A stretch of DNA of 64,000 nucleotides, from positions 36,688 to 100,687 of the forward strand of contig JAEUNL010000069.1 in NCBI GenBank assembly GCA_016791115.1, read 5' to 3'. A program made the position numbers and the translations under genes. Positions 19,046-29,820 of the stretch are shown here, piece by piece. The notes under the pieces are model-generated. The model saw only the letters and a program-made list of their open reading frames with translations, was not told where the DNA came from and searched no databases. The first letter of the stretch is position 1. Every line of letters starts with the position of its first letter. Source of the stretch: Rhodocyclaceae bacterium (lineage in GTDB: Bacteria > Pseudomonadota > Gammaproteobacteria > Burkholderiales > Rhodocyclaceae).

Positions 19046-19254
19046 ACCCATTGCCGCAGAAGGCAGTGGCGTCGCCCTGCATCGGCGTGTGCCGCATGAG
19101 CGCCGCCAGCGGCCTGTGCGAAGGGTGCCAGCGCACCCTCGACGAGATTGCCGCATGGGGGCAATCGAGCGACGTACAGAAGCTCGCCATCCTGGCGCGC
19201 GTCGCCGAGCGCCGCGCTGGCGCGGCTGCAACTGCGTGCGGTAGCCGCGACTGA
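19042..19254 (+). CDS. DUF1289 small cysteine protein
   Basis: A 70-residue protein with the family pattern SPCIGVCRMSAASGLCEGCQRTLDEIAAW: four cysteines (C-x3-C, C-x2-C) that could bind a metal or Fe-S centre. Function unknown. It overlaps the preceding stop by four bases and is usually found beside oxidoreductase or fatty-acid genes. Confidence 0.85.
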   Translation: MNPLPQKAVASPCIGVCRMSAASGLCEGCQRTLDEIAAWGQSSDVQKLAILARVAERRAGAAATACGSRD

Positions 19255-19255
19255 C

Positions 19256-19558
19256 GTGGATTTCGCCGCCGCGCTCCCCGAGCCGTTGCGCGCGCTGCTG
19301 TCGTTCGCCGCGGTGCTGCTGATCATCGTCCCGCTGTGCATCGCGTTCGGCGGGTTGCTCGGTGCGCTGCTTGCGCGCCACCGGCGTTACGAACGCGCCG
19401 TCGCCTTCGGCGGCACGCTGGCAGCCACCGCGATCGCGCCCTTCGTGCTGCTCGGGGCGACACACCTGCCTGCGGCGTTCGTGCCGCTGCTGCTGGCAGG
19501 ACTCGGCCTGCCCGGGCTTGCGTACTGGTGGCTCGACCGCTGGGCTTCGCGACGTTGA
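19256..19558 (+). CDS. Small membrane protein, hypothetical
   Basis: A 100-residue protein with two or three hydrophobic segments (about residues 13-36, 44-62 and 66-86) and a basic end. The start is GTG at 19256, one base after the DUF1289 stop; no family is recognised. The 299 bp after it hold no gene I can support, only TACAAT at 19845-19850 just before rapZ as a possible -10 box. Confidence 0.6.
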   Translation: MDFAAALPEPLRALLSFAAVLLIIVPLCIAFGGLLGALLARHRRYERAVAFGGTLAATAIAPFVLLGATHLPAAFVPLLLAGLGLPGLAYWWLDRWASRR

Positions 19559-19857
19559 ACTGCCTGCCACCCCGGATGCGCGTGGCGATCTCAGGGTGAT
19601 CTCGACTGTCTGCGGCGGGTGCCGTTGCCTTGCGCGGTAAGCAGGTACTCGTCGCCGCGCGCGCTGCGTGCGGGCCGAAACGACGGCAGGCGGAAGGAAG
19701 GACAGGGGATCAAGCGGAGCGCGACCGCCGCAGCAGGTGGAGCACGGGAGGAGGAGTGGCCCGGCGGTGCGCCCGCAAGCGAACCGTAACCCGGTTCGCG
19801 CCGCGCGTGTCCGCGATTTGGTAAGCAAATGTAAGCCTTGTCGATACAATAGCCGGC

Positions 19858-20697
19858 ATGCAGCTCGTATTGATCAGTGGATTGTCAGGTTCCGGCAAGT
19901 CGATCGCACTCAACGTGCTCGAGGATGCCGGCTACTACTGCGTCGACAACCTCCCGGCCACCCTGCTGCCGCGCTTGATGCGCCAGTTGCGCAACGAGGG
20001 CTACGAGAAGGTCGCGGTCGCCGTCGACGTGCGCTCGGGCATGTCGATCGCGGCCCTGCCGCAGCAGGTCACCGACCTGTCCCTGCTCGACATCGACGTA
20101 CGCTTCATTTTCCTCGACGCGCGCGACGAAACCCTGATTGCGCGATTCTCCGAAACGCGGCGGCGCCATCCGCTTGCCGACGAGCGTGCCACCCTCGCAG
20201 AGGCCATCGCCAAGGAGCGTGAAGCGCTCGAGCGCGTCGCCGAACTCGGCCACCGCGTCGATACCAGCGACCTGCAGGCCAACGCCCTGCGCGCCTGGGT
20301 AAAAGACTTCATCCGTCTCGACGCTGCCGAGGGACTCACGCTGCTATTTGAATCCTTCGGCTTCAAGCATGGCATTCCGCTCGATGCCGATCTGGTGTTC
20401 GACGTGCGCTGCCTGCCCAACCCGCACTACGATCCGCAACTGCGCCCCCATACCGGCAAGGACGCGCCGGTGATCGAATTCCTCGAGCGTCAACCCGACG
20501 TGGCGCGCATGGCCGAAGACGTGCGCAAGTTCGTCGACGACTGGCTGCCTTGCTTCATTCGCGACAACCGCAGCTACCTCACGGTGGCGATCGGCTGCAC
20601 CGGTGGCCAGCACCGCTCGGTCTATCTCGCGGAATGGCTCGCCCGGCAATTCGAGGGCAAGGTGCGTGTCCTGGTGCGGCATCGCTCGCTGCGCTGA
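19858..20697 (+). CDS. rapZ: RNase adapter protein RapZ
   Basis: Nucleotide-binding protein that in enterics senses glucosamine-6-phosphate and steers small RNAs to RNase E; in betaproteobacteria the role is less known. The 279 residues contain Walker A GLSGSGKS at 8-15 and the C-terminal domain with [10 protein letters not shown]. It normally follows hprK; here it is 11.7 kb away, so the cluster has been split by rearrangement. Confidence 0.95.
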   Translation: MQLVLISGLSGSGKSIALNVLEDAGYYCVDNLPATLLPRLMRQLRNEGYEKVAVAVDVRSGMSIAALPQQVTDLSLLDIDVRFIFLDARDETLIARFSETRRRHPLADERATLAEAIAKEREALERVAELGHRVDTSDLQANALRAWVKDFIRLDAAEGLTLLFESFGFKHGIPLDADLVFDVRCLPNPHYDPQLRPHTGKDAPVIEFLERQPDVARMAEDVRKFVDDWLPCFIRDNRSYLTVAIGCTGGQHRSVYLAEWLARQFEGKVRVLVRHRSLR

Positions 20698-20734
20698 GCC
20701 GCCGCGCGCCGCCCGGAGCGATCGGTTCGTCATC

Positions 20735-21118
20735 ATGGCCTTCGCAGAATGGCGCCATTTGATGCGGCCTGGCGACTGGCTGGCGCTGCTGCTCGCCGCG
20801 CTGTTCGCCGCCGCACTGTTTCCGCTCGCGTGGCGTGGCGGTGCCGCCGAGAAGGCAGTGGTGCGGGCCAACGGCGAGATCGTCGCGGAAGTCCGGCTTA
20901 CCGAATCGCGCAATGTCGAAGTCGAAGGCCCGCTCGGCGTGACGCGCATCGAAATCGCACCGGGGCGCGCGCGAGTCGCCGCCGATCCCGGCCCGCGCCA
21001 GTATTGCGTGCGCCAGGGCTGGCTGACCCAGGCCAACAGCATCGCCATCTGCGCGCCCAACCGCGTGAGCCTCGCGCTGGTCGGCCGCAATCGCGCCTAT
21101 GACTCGCTCAACTACTGA
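20735..21118 (+). CDS. NusG domain II protein, membrane-anchored
   Basis: A 127-residue protein with one N-terminal membrane segment (residues about 13-30) and a NusG-domain-II-like beta domain (ANGEIVAEVRLTESRNVEVEGPLGVTRIEI...). Such proteins accompany a Gx-type transporter, as here, where the next gene overlaps it by 20 bp. The role is unknown, though genes of this pair are often near flavin or Rnf functions. Confidence 0.8.
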   Translation: MAFAEWRHLMRPGDWLALLLAALFAAALFPLAWRGGAAEKAVVRANGEIVAEVRLTESRNVEVEGPLGVTRIEIAPGRARVAADPGPRQYCVRQGWLTQANSIAICAPNRVSLALVGRNRAYDSLNY

Positions 21119-21668
21119 GATCGTGCTCACGCCCGATGCGGACGATCACCGCATCGCGCGCTACAGCGCCGTGGCAATCGCGCTGTCGGTCGCCGAGGCC
21201 GCAATACCGCTGCCGTTGCCCGGCGTGAAACCGGGACTGGGCAACATCGTTACCCTGGTCGTCCTCGTCAACCACGGCTGGCGCGATGCCGCCTGGGTAT
21301 CGCTGCTGCGCGTGTTCGGTGCCAGCCTGCTGCTCGGGTCGTTTCTCGCGCCCGGCTTCTTCCTCAGCCTGACCGGAGCCCTCGCCAGCCTTGCCGCGCT
21401 GGCGCTCGCATCGCGCCTGCCGCGGCGCTGGTTCGGCCCGGTCACGCTGTCGCTCGCGGCATCGTTCGCCCACATCGGCGGCCAGCTTGTGCTGGCGCGC
21501 CTGTGGCTGGTGCCGCATGACGGCGTGTTCCTGCTCTCCCCGGTGTTCGCTGCCGCTGCCCTCGTGTTCGGCCTCGCCAACGGGCTTGCGGCGGCCCGCT
21601 GGTTGGCCGATGATGCAAAAAAGGACGACATCGCCGAGCCGCCGGCGCCCCCAGCCCCGCAATCATGA
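21099..21668 (+). CDS. Gx transporter family membrane protein
   Basis: A 189-residue polytopic membrane protein with about five hydrophobic segments. SVAEAAIPLPLPGVKPGLGNIVTLVVL is the signature of the Gx transporter/HepI group, related in fold to S-components of ECF transporters. Substrate unknown (prenyl or vitamin-type compound suspected). It overlaps the NusG-domain gene before it and ubiX after it (ATGA-type overlap at 21665). Confidence 0.85.
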   Translation: MTRSTTEIVLTPDADDHRIARYSAVAIALSVAEAAIPLPLPGVKPGLGNIVTLVVLVNHGWRDAAWVSLLRVFGASLLLGSFLAPGFFLSLTGALASLAALALASRLPRRWFGPVTLSLAASFAHIGGQLVLARLWLVPHDGVFLLSPVFAAAALVFGLANGLAAARWLADDAKKDDIAEPPAPPAPQS

Positions 21669-22279
21669 CCCGACCGAAAACCATTGCCGTCGCGCTCACC
21701 GGCGCATCGGGCATGCCTTACGGCGTGCGCCTCGTCGAATGCCTGATCGGCGCCGGCGTGCGCGTGCAGTTCCTCTACTCGCAAGTGGCGCAGGTCGTCG
21801 CGAAGCAGGAAATGGATCTCGCGCTGCCGGCCCGCGCAGCGGAACTGCAGGCTGACTTCACGCAGCGCTTCGGCGCCCAGCCCGGCCAGCTCCAAGTTTA
21901 TGGGCGCGAAGAGTGGTTCGCGCCGCTGGCTTCCGGCTCCAGCCCGCCCGATGCCATGGTCATCTGCCCGTGCAGCATGGGCACGCTGGCGTCGATCGCT
22001 GCCGGCCTGGCACAGAACCTCATCGAACGCGCGGCCGATGTCGTCCTCAAGGAGGGCCGCAAGCTCGTGCTGGTGCCGCGCGAGACCCCGTTCTCGGTGA
22101 TCCACCTCGAGAACATGCTCAGGCTGGCGCGGGCTGGCGCGGTGATCCTGCCGCCCAATCCGGGCTTCTACAACCACCCGCAGTCGGTGCAGGATCTGGT
22201 CGATTTCGTCGTCGCGCGCGTGCTCGACCAGATCGGCGTCGAGCACGCCCTGACGCGGCGCTGGGGAGACGCGCCGTGA
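21665..22279 (+). CDS. ubiX: Flavin prenyltransferase UbiX
   Basis: Joins a dimethylallyl group to FMN, giving the prenylated cofactor needed by UbiD-type decarboxylases in ubiquinone synthesis. The 204-residue protein has TGASGMPYGVRL near residues 12-23, the CPCSMGTLASIA loop and VLVPRETPFSVIHLENMLRL. Overlapping starts and stops on both sides place it in a four-gene operon. Confidence 0.95.
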   Translation: MTRPKTIAVALTGASGMPYGVRLVECLIGAGVRVQFLYSQVAQVVAKQEMDLALPARAAELQADFTQRFGAQPGQLQVYGREEWFAPLASGSSPPDAMVICPCSMGTLASIAAGLAQNLIERAADVVLKEGRKLVLVPRETPFSVIHLENMLRLARAGAVILPPNPGFYNHPQSVQDLVDFVVARVLDQIGVEHALTRRWGDAP

Positions 22280-22869
22280 GCGCGCTCTACGAACTGCCGA
22301 TCTTTCCGCTCAACACCGTGCTGTTTCCCGGCGGCGTGCTGCCGCTCAAGATCTTCGAGCAGCGCTACATGGGCATGGCCTCGGAATGCATGCGCGAAGG
22401 CAAGCCCTTCGGCGTCTGCCTCATCGAGAAGGGCCAGGAGGTCGGCGCGCCGGCGCAGCCGCATGCGGTGGGCGTCGAGGCGCGCATCGTCGAATGGGAC
22501 ATGCAGCAGCTCGGCGTGCTGCAGGTGACGACGCGCGGCGGCAGCCGCTTTCGCATCGTCGACAGCGCGGTCGATCACGAAGGCCTGCGGCGTGCGCGGG
22601 TGGCGCCGATCGCAGACGAGCGTCCGTGCGTCGTGCCGGCGGCACAGCAGAACCTGCTCGCGCTGCTGCGCGAGATCGTCGCCGAGGTCGGCAACGACCG
22701 CATTCCAGAGCCGCACGACTACGAGAATGCGGTGTGGGCCGGCTACCGCTACTGCGAGGTGCTGCCGATCCCGCTTGCCGCGCGCCAGAAGCTGCTCGAA
22801 CTCGACGACACCGTGTCGCGGCTCGAGATCATCCAGCAGTTCCTGCAGCAGCGCGGACTGGCCCAGTAG
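22276..22869 (+). CDS. LON substrate-binding (N-terminal) domain protein
   Basis: A 197-residue stand-alone Lon N-terminal domain: LPIFPLNTVLFPGGVLPLKIFEQRYM is the domain signature. It lacks the ATPase and protease parts. The start is GTG at 22276, overlapping the ubiX stop. Proteins of this kind are common in proteobacteria and are of unknown function. Confidence 0.88.
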   Translation: MSALYELPIFPLNTVLFPGGVLPLKIFEQRYMGMASECMREGKPFGVCLIEKGQEVGAPAQPHAVGVEARIVEWDMQQLGVLQVTTRGGSRFRIVDSAVDHEGLRRARVAPIADERPCVVPAAQQNLLALLREIVAEVGNDRIPEPHDYENAVWAGYRYCEVLPIPLAARQKLLELDDTVSRLEIIQQFLQQRGLAQ

Positions 22870-22911
22870 GGTTTCGTCACCGGCCGAACCCCGGCGCGAC
22901 CATTCGATGCC

Positions 22912-23679
22912 ATGACGAACACCCGTCCCCGTGGCAGCGCCCAGCCCGCTGCGAGCGCACCCCACCCGGTGCTGCCGCGCTATTACGCGCGTGCCGATGC
23001 CAAGCGCAGCTTCCTGAAGCACATCTTCGACGACACCGCGGCCGACTACGACCGCGTCGACCGCCTGCTCGCCTTCGGCACCGGCTCGTGGTATCGGCGC
23101 CAGGCGCTGCTGCGCGCCGGCCTCGCACCCGGCATGAAGGTGCTCGACGTCGCGATCGGCACCGGGCTGGTGTCGCGCCAGATCGTGCGCATCCTCGGCG
23201 CGCGCGGCGAGGTGATCGGCATCGATCCGAGCGCCGGCATGCTGGCCTCGGCAGCACGCGGATTGGGCATCGGGCTGATGCGCGGGCGCGCCGAGGCACT
23301 GCCGTTCGCGGATGCCAGCTTCGATTTCCTCGCCTTCGGCTTCGCACTGCGCCATGTCGAGGACATGCAGGCCGCATTCGGCGAATTCCGCCGCGTGCTG
23401 CGGCCCGGCGGACGCCTGCTGGCGCTCGAGATCACGCGCCCGGAAGGGCGCATCGCGCAGCGCCTGTTGCGCGCCTACATGCACGGTGTCGTGCCCCTGC
23501 TCTCGCGCCTCGTTGCGCGCCACCGCGACACGCCGCACCTCTACCGCTACTACTGGGAAACCATCGAGTCCTGCGTCGCGCCCGCCTCCGTGCTGGCTGC
23601 GCTCGAGTCCAGCGGATTTCGCCGCGCCGGCCGCCACGTTGAACTCGGTATCTTCTCCGAGTACTGCGCGACGGCCTGA
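22912..23679 (+). CDS. UbiE/COQ5-like SAM-dependent methyltransferase
   Basis: A 255-residue class I methyltransferase with a UbiE-like N-terminus (IFDDTAADYDRVDRLLAFGTGSWYRRQAL), SAM motif VLDVAIGTGLVS, and FAFGFALRHVEDMQAAF. Position after ubiX suggests quinone or related methylation, but the motif GSGxG is changed to AIGTG and the C-terminus differs from housekeeping UbiE, so it may act on another substrate. Confidence 0.8.
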   Translation: MTNTRPRGSAQPAASAPHPVLPRYYARADAKRSFLKHIFDDTAADYDRVDRLLAFGTGSWYRRQALLRAGLAPGMKVLDVAIGTGLVSRQIVRILGARGEVIGIDPSAGMLASAARGLGIGLMRGRAEALPFADASFDFLAFGFALRHVEDMQAAFGEFRRVLRPGGRLLALEITRPEGRIAQRLLRAYMHGVVPLLSRLVARHRDTPHLYRYYWETIESCVAPASVLAALESSGFRRAGRHVELGIFSEYCATA

Positions 23680-23705
23680 AAGGCGCACTCGCATTGGCGT
23701 TCGAG

Positions 23706-23760
23706 CCGGGCATGCCTGCGGGGCGCGCGGCATGGCGCTCCCGGCCATGCATGGCTCAAG
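23706..23760 (-). repeat. GC-rich intergenic repeat, copy 1
   Basis: The 112 bp between the methyltransferase stop and the mutY stop holds a sequence that, read on the minus strand, contains CGGGAGCGCC, then an ATGCC-like block, then GGCATGCC. The same order appears on the plus strand at 29641-29695. The copy is rich in CATG palindromes (GCATGC, CCATGCATGG). Confidence 0.4.
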
Positions 23761-23791
23761 GCCCTTCATCCATACGGGTTGCAGGGCAGTG

Positions 23792-24850
23792 CTATGTCGT
23801 CGACGAACCTGCCGCCAGCAGCAGGCGACGCACCGGCGAAGGCAGCGCAGCCCCTTCGAGGTCGCCCTCGGCCAGCCACTGGATGCCCGGCTGCGCTGCG
23901 TGCGCATCGAGCGCGATCACGCGGCATTCGAGCGGCTGCAGGGTGAGGGTGAAGTGCGTGAAGCCGTGCGTCAGCGGCGGCCGTTCGGCGACATGGTCGA
24001 CACGGCAGCCGTAGCGCGCGTGCGCGATGGCTTCCACGTCGTCGCCCGCCGCGAGTTCCGGCAAGCACAGCAGTCCGCCCCAGATGCCGCTGGGCGGCCG
24101 TTGTTCGAACAGCACGCGGTCCGCGTGACGAAGGATCAGGTAGCGCGCGCTGCGCTTCGGCACCGTTTTGCGCGGGCGCGGCGTCGGCAGTTCGGCGATG
24201 CGGTCCTGCGCGAGCGCGACGCAGGCGTCGTTCATCGGACAGCGCGCGCAGCCAGGTTTGCCGCGCGTGCAGACCGTGGCGCCGAGGTCCATCAGCGCCT
24301 GCGTATAGGTCTCGATGCCGCGCGCGGGAAGCAGCGATTCGGCCAGCTCCCACAGCCGGTTCTCGACCTTCTTTTCGCCGGGGAAACCGTCGATGCCGAA
24401 GCTGCGCGCCAGCACGCGCTTGACGTTGCCGTCGAGGATTGCGCCGCGCGCGCCAAAGGCGAAAGCCGCGATCGCCGCCGCCGTCGAGCGGCCGATGCCG
24501 GGCAGTTCGGCAATCGCAATGGCATCGCGCGGGAATTCACCGCCATGCCGCCCGACCACTGCGCGTGCACAGGCGTGCAGGTTGCGTGCACGGGCGTAGT
24601 AGCCGAGACCGCTCCACAGCGCCATCACGTCCTCGACCGGCGCGGCGGCGAGCGCGCGGATGTCGGGAAAACGGTCGAGGAAGCGCGCGTAGTACGGCAT
24701 GACCGTCGTCACCTGGGTCTGCTGCAGCATGATTTCCGACAGCCAGATGCGATACGCATCGCGCGTGTTCTGCCACGGCAGGTCGTGGCGGCCGTGGCGC
24801 GCGTGCCAGGCAATCAGCCGCCCGGCGAAGTCAGGGGCGAGATCGGCCAA
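23792..24850 (-). CDS. mutY: Adenine DNA glycosylase MutY
   Basis: Removes adenine mispaired with 8-oxoguanine. The 352 residues include the catalytic Glu39 (LSEIMLQQTQV), the helix-hairpin-helix LPGIGRSTAAAI, catalytic Asp140 (ILDGNVKRV), the 4Fe-4S loop C194-x6-C201-x2-C204-x5-C210, and a C-terminal NUDIX-like 8-oxoG domain. The start is taken as TTG at 24850, four bases after the purT stop; a longer frame would run back into purT and gives no matching protein. Confidence 0.92.
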   Translation of the reverse strand: MADLAPDFAGRLIAWHARHGRHDLPWQNTRDAYRIWLSEIMLQQTQVTTVMPYYARFLDRFPDIRALAAAPVEDVMALWSGLGYYARARNLHACARAVVGRHGGEFPRDAIAIAELPGIGRSTAAAIAAFAFGARGAILDGNVKRVLARSFGIDGFPGEKKVENRLWELAESLLPARGIETYTQALMDLGATVCTRGKPGCARCPMNDACVALAQDRIAELPTPRPRKTVPKRSARYLILRHADRVLFEQRPPSGIWGGLLCLPELAAGDDVEAIAHARYGCRVDHVAERPPLTHGFTHFTLTLQPLECRVIALDAHAAQPGIQWLAEGDLEGAALPSPVRRLLLAAGSSTT

Positions 24851-24854
24851 TCGT

Positions 24855-26051
24855 TCAGGGCTTGACGGGTTTGACGCGGCTCGCGGCGAGCTTGGCGCGG
24901 CGGCGCGCCTCGTCGGTGTCGGCGCCATTGGCCACCGCCACGCCCATGCGCCGCTTGACGAAGGATTCCGGCTTGCCGAAAAGGCGGATGTCGCTCGTCG
25001 GCACCGCCAGCGCGTCGGCCACGCCGTCGAAGGCGATGCCCTTCTCTTCCATGCCGCCGTAGATCACCGCCGAGGCGCCCGGCGCACGTGGCGACACGTC
25101 GACCGGCAGCCCGAGGATGGCGCGCGCATGCAGTTCGAATTCCGACAGGCGCTGCGAGGCGAGCGTGACCAGCCCGGTGTCGTGCGGGCGCGGCGAGACT
25201 TCCGAGAACCACACGTCGTCGCCCTTGATGAACAGTTCGACGCCGAAGATGCCGCGTCCGCCGAGGTTGCCGGTGACCTTGCGCGCGATCTCGCGCGAGC
25301 GTTCCAGCGCCAGCGGGCTCATCGCCTGCGGCTGCCAGGATTCGACGTAGTCGCCATTCACCTGCAGATGGCCGATCGGGTCGCAGAAATAGGTCTGGAC
25401 CTCGCCGCTCTCGTCGCGCGCACGCACGGTAAGCAGCGTGATCTCGTAGTCGAAGTCGATGAAGCCCTCGACGATGACGCGGCCCTGATTGACGCGCCCG
25501 CCGGCCGCCGCGTAGTCCCAGGCCTTGTCGATGTCTTCCGGGGTCCTGATGGTCGACTGCCCTTTGCCCGACGACGACATCACCGGCTTGACGATGCACG
25601 GGCAGCCGATCTTCGCCACGGCAGCGCGCAGTTCATCGAGCGAATCGGCGAACTTGTAGGGCGAGGTCGGCAGGCCGAGTTCCTCGGCGGCCAGACGCCG
25701 GATGCCCTCGCGGTTCATCGTCAGTTTCGCGGCGCGCGCGGTCGGGATCACCTCGGCCAGGCCTTCGCGCTCGATCTCCACCAGCATGTCGGTCGCGATC
25801 GCCTCGATCTCGGGCACGATCAGGTGCGGCCGTTCGGCTTCGACCAGCTTGCGCAGGGCCGCACCGTCGGTCATCGAGACCACGTGCGCGCGATGCGCCA
25901 CCTGGTGGCCGGGCGCGTCCGCGTAGCGGTCCACGGCGATCACCTCGACACCCAGTCGCTGCAAGGCGATAATTACCTCCTTGCCGAGTTCGCCGCTGCC
26001 CAGCAGCATGACGCGGGTGGCAGACGGGGACAGGGGTGTGCCGATTCTCAT
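24855..26051 (-). CDS. purT: Formate-dependent GAR transformylase PurT
   Basis: ATP-grasp enzyme that uses free formate instead of formyl-tetrahydrofolate in purine synthesis. The 398-residue protein has the N-terminal [14 protein letters not shown], the ATP-grasp [15 protein letters not shown] loop and [13 protein letters not shown] metal site. It consumes formate, the substrate of the two formate dehydrogenases further along. mutY follows with a 4-bp gap. Confidence 0.95.
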   Translation of the reverse strand: MRIGTPLSPSATRVMLLGSGELGKEVIIALQRLGVEVIAVDRYADAPGHQVAHRAHVVSMTDGAALRKLVEAERPHLIVPEIEAIATDMLVEIEREGLAEVIPTARAAKLTMNREGIRRLAAEELGLPTSPYKFADSLDELRAAVAKIGCPCIVKPVMSSSGKGQSTIRTPEDIDKAWDYAAAGGRVNQGRVIVEGFIDFDYEITLLTVRARDESGEVQTYFCDPIGHLQVNGDYVESWQPQAMSPLALERSREIARKVTGNLGGRGIFGVELFIKGDDVWFSEVSPRPHDTGLVTLASQRLSEFELHARAILGLPVDVSPRAPGASAVIYGGMEEKGIAFDGVADALAVPTSDIRLFGKPESFVKRRMGVAVANGADTDEARRRAKLAASRVKPVKP

Positions 26052-26181
26052 GGGGAAAGCTCCGAAGGATCGCGAAACGCGCAGGGCGCTGGAAAGCCCG
26101 AAATTATAAACCGCGCCTCCGTCCAGACCGTCCGCGTGCCGGCCGCGCGGCGCCGACAGCCGGCCTCACCGAACCTCTTTC

Positions 26182-26688
26182 ATGATCCCACCCCTCGAAC
26201 CCGCGCGCGGTGCCACGTTCGATACCCGCGAATACCGCCACGCGCTCGGCCGCTTCGCCACCGGCATCACCATCGTCACGGCGCGCGATGCCGCCGGCAG
26301 GCCGATCGGCCTCACGGTCAACTCGTTCAACTCGGTGTCGCTCGATCCGCCGCTGATCGTCTGGAGCCTGGCGCAACATTCGCCGACGCGCGCCACCTTC
26401 GAGCAGTGCTCGCACTTCGCGGTGAACGTGCTGGCGCACGACCAGGAATGGCTGTCGCGCCAGTTCGCGGCAAAGATCGCAGACCGGTTCGCGGGCGTGG
26501 ATTGCGTCGACGGCGCGGGTGGCGCGCCGCTGATCCAGGGCTGCTGCGCGTGGTTCGAATGCCACAACCAGGCGCAGTACCCGGGTGGCGACCATGTGGT
26601 GTTCCTCGGCCGCGTCGAACGCTACGCGCGCCGCGACGCGCCGCCGCTGGTCTACCACGGCGGCCGCTACCATCACCTGATGGATTGA
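26182..26688 (+). CDS. Flavin reductase family protein
   Basis: A 168-residue FMN-binding split-barrel protein with FATGITIVTARDAAGRPIGLTVNSFNSVSLDPPLIVWSL, the flavin-binding core of the flavin-reductase-like group, and HYHHLMD-like end. It would reduce or bind FMN for a partner oxygenase; no partner gene is adjacent. It is divergent from purT with a 130-bp gap. Confidence 0.87.
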   Translation: MIPPLEPARGATFDTREYRHALGRFATGITIVTARDAAGRPIGLTVNSFNSVSLDPPLIVWSLAQHSPTRATFEQCSHFAVNVLAHDQEWLSRQFAAKIADRFAGVDCVDGAGGAPLIQGCCAWFECHNQAQYPGGDHVVFLGRVERYARRDAPPLVYHGGRYHHLMD

Positions 26689-26689
26689 A

Positions 26690-27091
26690 TCAGCCGCCCG
26701 AAACCTGGTCCAGCGTGAGTTGCCAGGTCTCCATGAGATGGCGCAGCAGCGCCTGCTCGGGCCGCGAGATCTCGCCATCCGCCTTCGACAGCACGACGAT
26801 CGCGCGACACGCGAGCAGCCGCTTTGCGGGATCGTCCACCAGCGCCAGCATCGGCGCGAGGCGCGCCGGCTCCATCAGGCGCACGCGCCCGGCCTCGCCC
26901 TGCTCGAGCAGTTCGCGGCAATGGTCGATGATGAGCTGGATGAACGCATCGCGGCTCAGCCCCGCAATCGCGGGAATGCCGTGGCGATCCAGCGCATCCA
27001 GCTCGGCATTGGCGAGCCGGCCATCCGCCAGCACGGCCAGCGCGATGATGCGGCCGATGGCTTCCGCGCTGTTCTTCTCGATCTGCTTCAT
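26690..27091 (-). CDS. TerB-like helical protein
   Basis: A 133-residue all-helical protein with the TerB-type opening AEAIGRIIALAVLADGRLANAELDALDRHGI and a second half with LLACRAIVVLSKADGEISRPEQALL. TerB-fold proteins are linked to tellurite resistance or membrane stress, but single genes are of unknown function. Its stop lies one base from the flavin reductase stop, so the two genes converge. Confidence 0.75.
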   Translation of the reverse strand: MKQIEKNSAEAIGRIIALAVLADGRLANAELDALDRHGIPAIAGLSRDAFIQLIIDHCRELLEQGEAGRVRLMEPARLAPMLALVDDPAKRLLACRAIVVLSKADGEISRPEQALLRHLMETWQLTLDQVSGG

Positions 27092-27470
27092 GGTCTTTTC
27101 CGGGTTGCGATCAGGATAGCGTCAGACCGCGTCCGTGCGATCCGGTTCGCTGCGCCCGCGGCCCTTGTTCCATCCCGTGGCAATCTGCCTGTGCCGTGAC
27201 AGTTTTCGCCTGCCTCGCGTGGCGATATCGAAAAACCATCGATATAACAATCCGCTGCATGACGCGTCGCGCTGCCCGGTCGGTGCCAGATATGCGGCAC
27301 TGAGCATAAATGGTGGTCCGGCACGCGCAATCCATCGCCCGCCTGCCTGCGCAACCTATGCCGTGCACGACATGAAGCGCCACTTTTTGCCGCAACCGGC
27401 GCACCCGGTGCCAACTCGGGCCGGTGTGATATTTCTCATGAAATCCAGAGACTTGCGTCGCATGCGCCGA
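27092..27470. other. Long intergenic region before the aldehyde dehydrogenase promoter
   Basis: No gene is supported. It contains the inverted repeat ATATCG (27225-27230)/CGATAT (27240-27245) with a 9-bp spacer, about 245 bp upstream of the -24/-12 promoter at 27471, a suitable distance for an enhancer-binding activator. The sequence around it (GATATCG...CGATATA) is AT-richer than the flanks. No activator gene lies within view. Confidence 0.4.
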
Positions 27471-27486
27471 TGGCATGGCGGTTGCG
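27471..27486 (+). promoter_or_regulatory. Sigma-54 (-24/-12) promoter of the aldehyde dehydrogenase gene
   Basis: TGGCATGGCGGTTGCG: GG (27472-27473) and GC (27484-27485) are separated by exactly ten bases, with TGGC at -24 and TTGC at -12, close to the consensus. It lies about 130 bp before the ATG. Sigma-54 itself is encoded at 4804. Confidence 0.8.
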
Positions 27487-27615
27487 CAGGGGTTCATACC
27501 TTCCGGGCAGGGCACGCACGCGTCTGCCTGTCGGAGCCCTCGCCGCGATTGCGTCGGGTGCCGCTCCGGTACGGCATGCCCGGTCAAATCGGCAACCATC
27601 ATCTTGGGAGACACC

Positions 27616-29136
<1,521 letters not shown>

Positions 29137-29173
29137 TCCGGCGGCAGGTACTCCTCCGCAGCAAGCAACATCC

Positions 29174-29200
29174 GGGGCGGGCAACCGCCCCGTTTTCTTT
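29174..29200 (+). terminator. Terminator or attenuator between the dehydrogenase and DUF779 genes
   Basis: GGGGCGG (29174-29180) pairs with CCGCCCC (29185-29191), loop GCAA, then GTTTTCTTT. It stands 10 bp before the next ATG, so it likely reduces rather than ends transcription into DUF779. Confidence 0.7.
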
Positions 29201-29210
29201 GGAGCGATTC

Positions 29211-29582
29211 ATGGTCGAAAAAGTCATCGCCACACCGGCGACGCTGGAGCTGATCGAATTCCTCAAGAAGAAGTACGGACCCGCGCTGATGTTCCACCAG
29301 TCCGGCGGCTGCTGCGACAACAGCGCGGCCAACTGTTACCTGCCCACCGACCTCACCATCGGCCCGTACGACGAACTGCTCGGCGAAATCGGCGGCTGCC
29401 CGTTCTACATCAGCAAGTCGCAATACGAGTACTGGAAGCACACCCAGCTCATCATCGACGTCATCGAAGGCACCGGCGGCACCTTCTCGCTCGAAGGCCC
29501 CGAAGGCAAGGCCTTCCACACCCGCTCGCGGCTGTTTACCGACGAGGAGTGGGCCGAACTGCAGGCCGCAGGGCGCGTCTGA
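29211..29582 (+). CDS. DUF779 protein
   Basis: A 123-residue protein with KKYGPALMFHQSGGCCDNSAANC, the family signature with several cysteines, then GGCPFYISKSQYEYWKHTQLIIDV. DUF779 genes almost always follow an acetaldehyde-type dehydrogenase gene; a role as a partner or metal carrier is assumed but not shown. Confidence 0.9.
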   Translation: MVEKVIATPATLELIEFLKKKYGPALMFHQSGGCCDNSAANCYLPTDLTIGPYDELLGEIGGCPFYISKSQYEYWKHTQLIIDVIEGTGGTFSLEGPEGKAFHTRSRLFTDEEWAELQAAGRV

Positions 29583-29640
29583 GCGCACGCATCGCGAAAT
29601 CGATCGGCCTGAACGGCGCATGGACGCTCGATTTGCAGCA

Positions 29641-29695
29641 TGCCATGCCCGGGAGCGCCGTACCATGCGGCAGACAGGGCATGCCGGCCTGAGCG
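29641..29695 (+). repeat. GC-rich intergenic repeat, copy 2
   Basis: GCCATGCCCGGGAGCGCC, then GTACC, then GGGCATGCC and a GAGCGC end, in the same order as the minus strand at 23706-23760; CGGGAGCGCC is shared exactly. It lies in the 238-bp gap before the DUF4124 gene. Otherwise the gap holds nothing I can name. Confidence 0.4.
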
Positions 29696-29820
29696 CAAGG
29701 CGCGATGCGCCTCGCAGGCATGGTCCCTGATCGGCGCCCGGGCGCGACGTCATCGATCCGCGCCGCCGCGCGTCTGCTGGACGCGCGCCCTATGCAAAAT
29801 GCAAACCGGCGCCAAGCCGC

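Noticed and set aside
27475..27615. Extended N-terminus of the aldehyde dehydrogenase
   Set aside because: It overlaps the -24/-12 promoter and has no family match; ATG 27616 has a ribosome-binding site.
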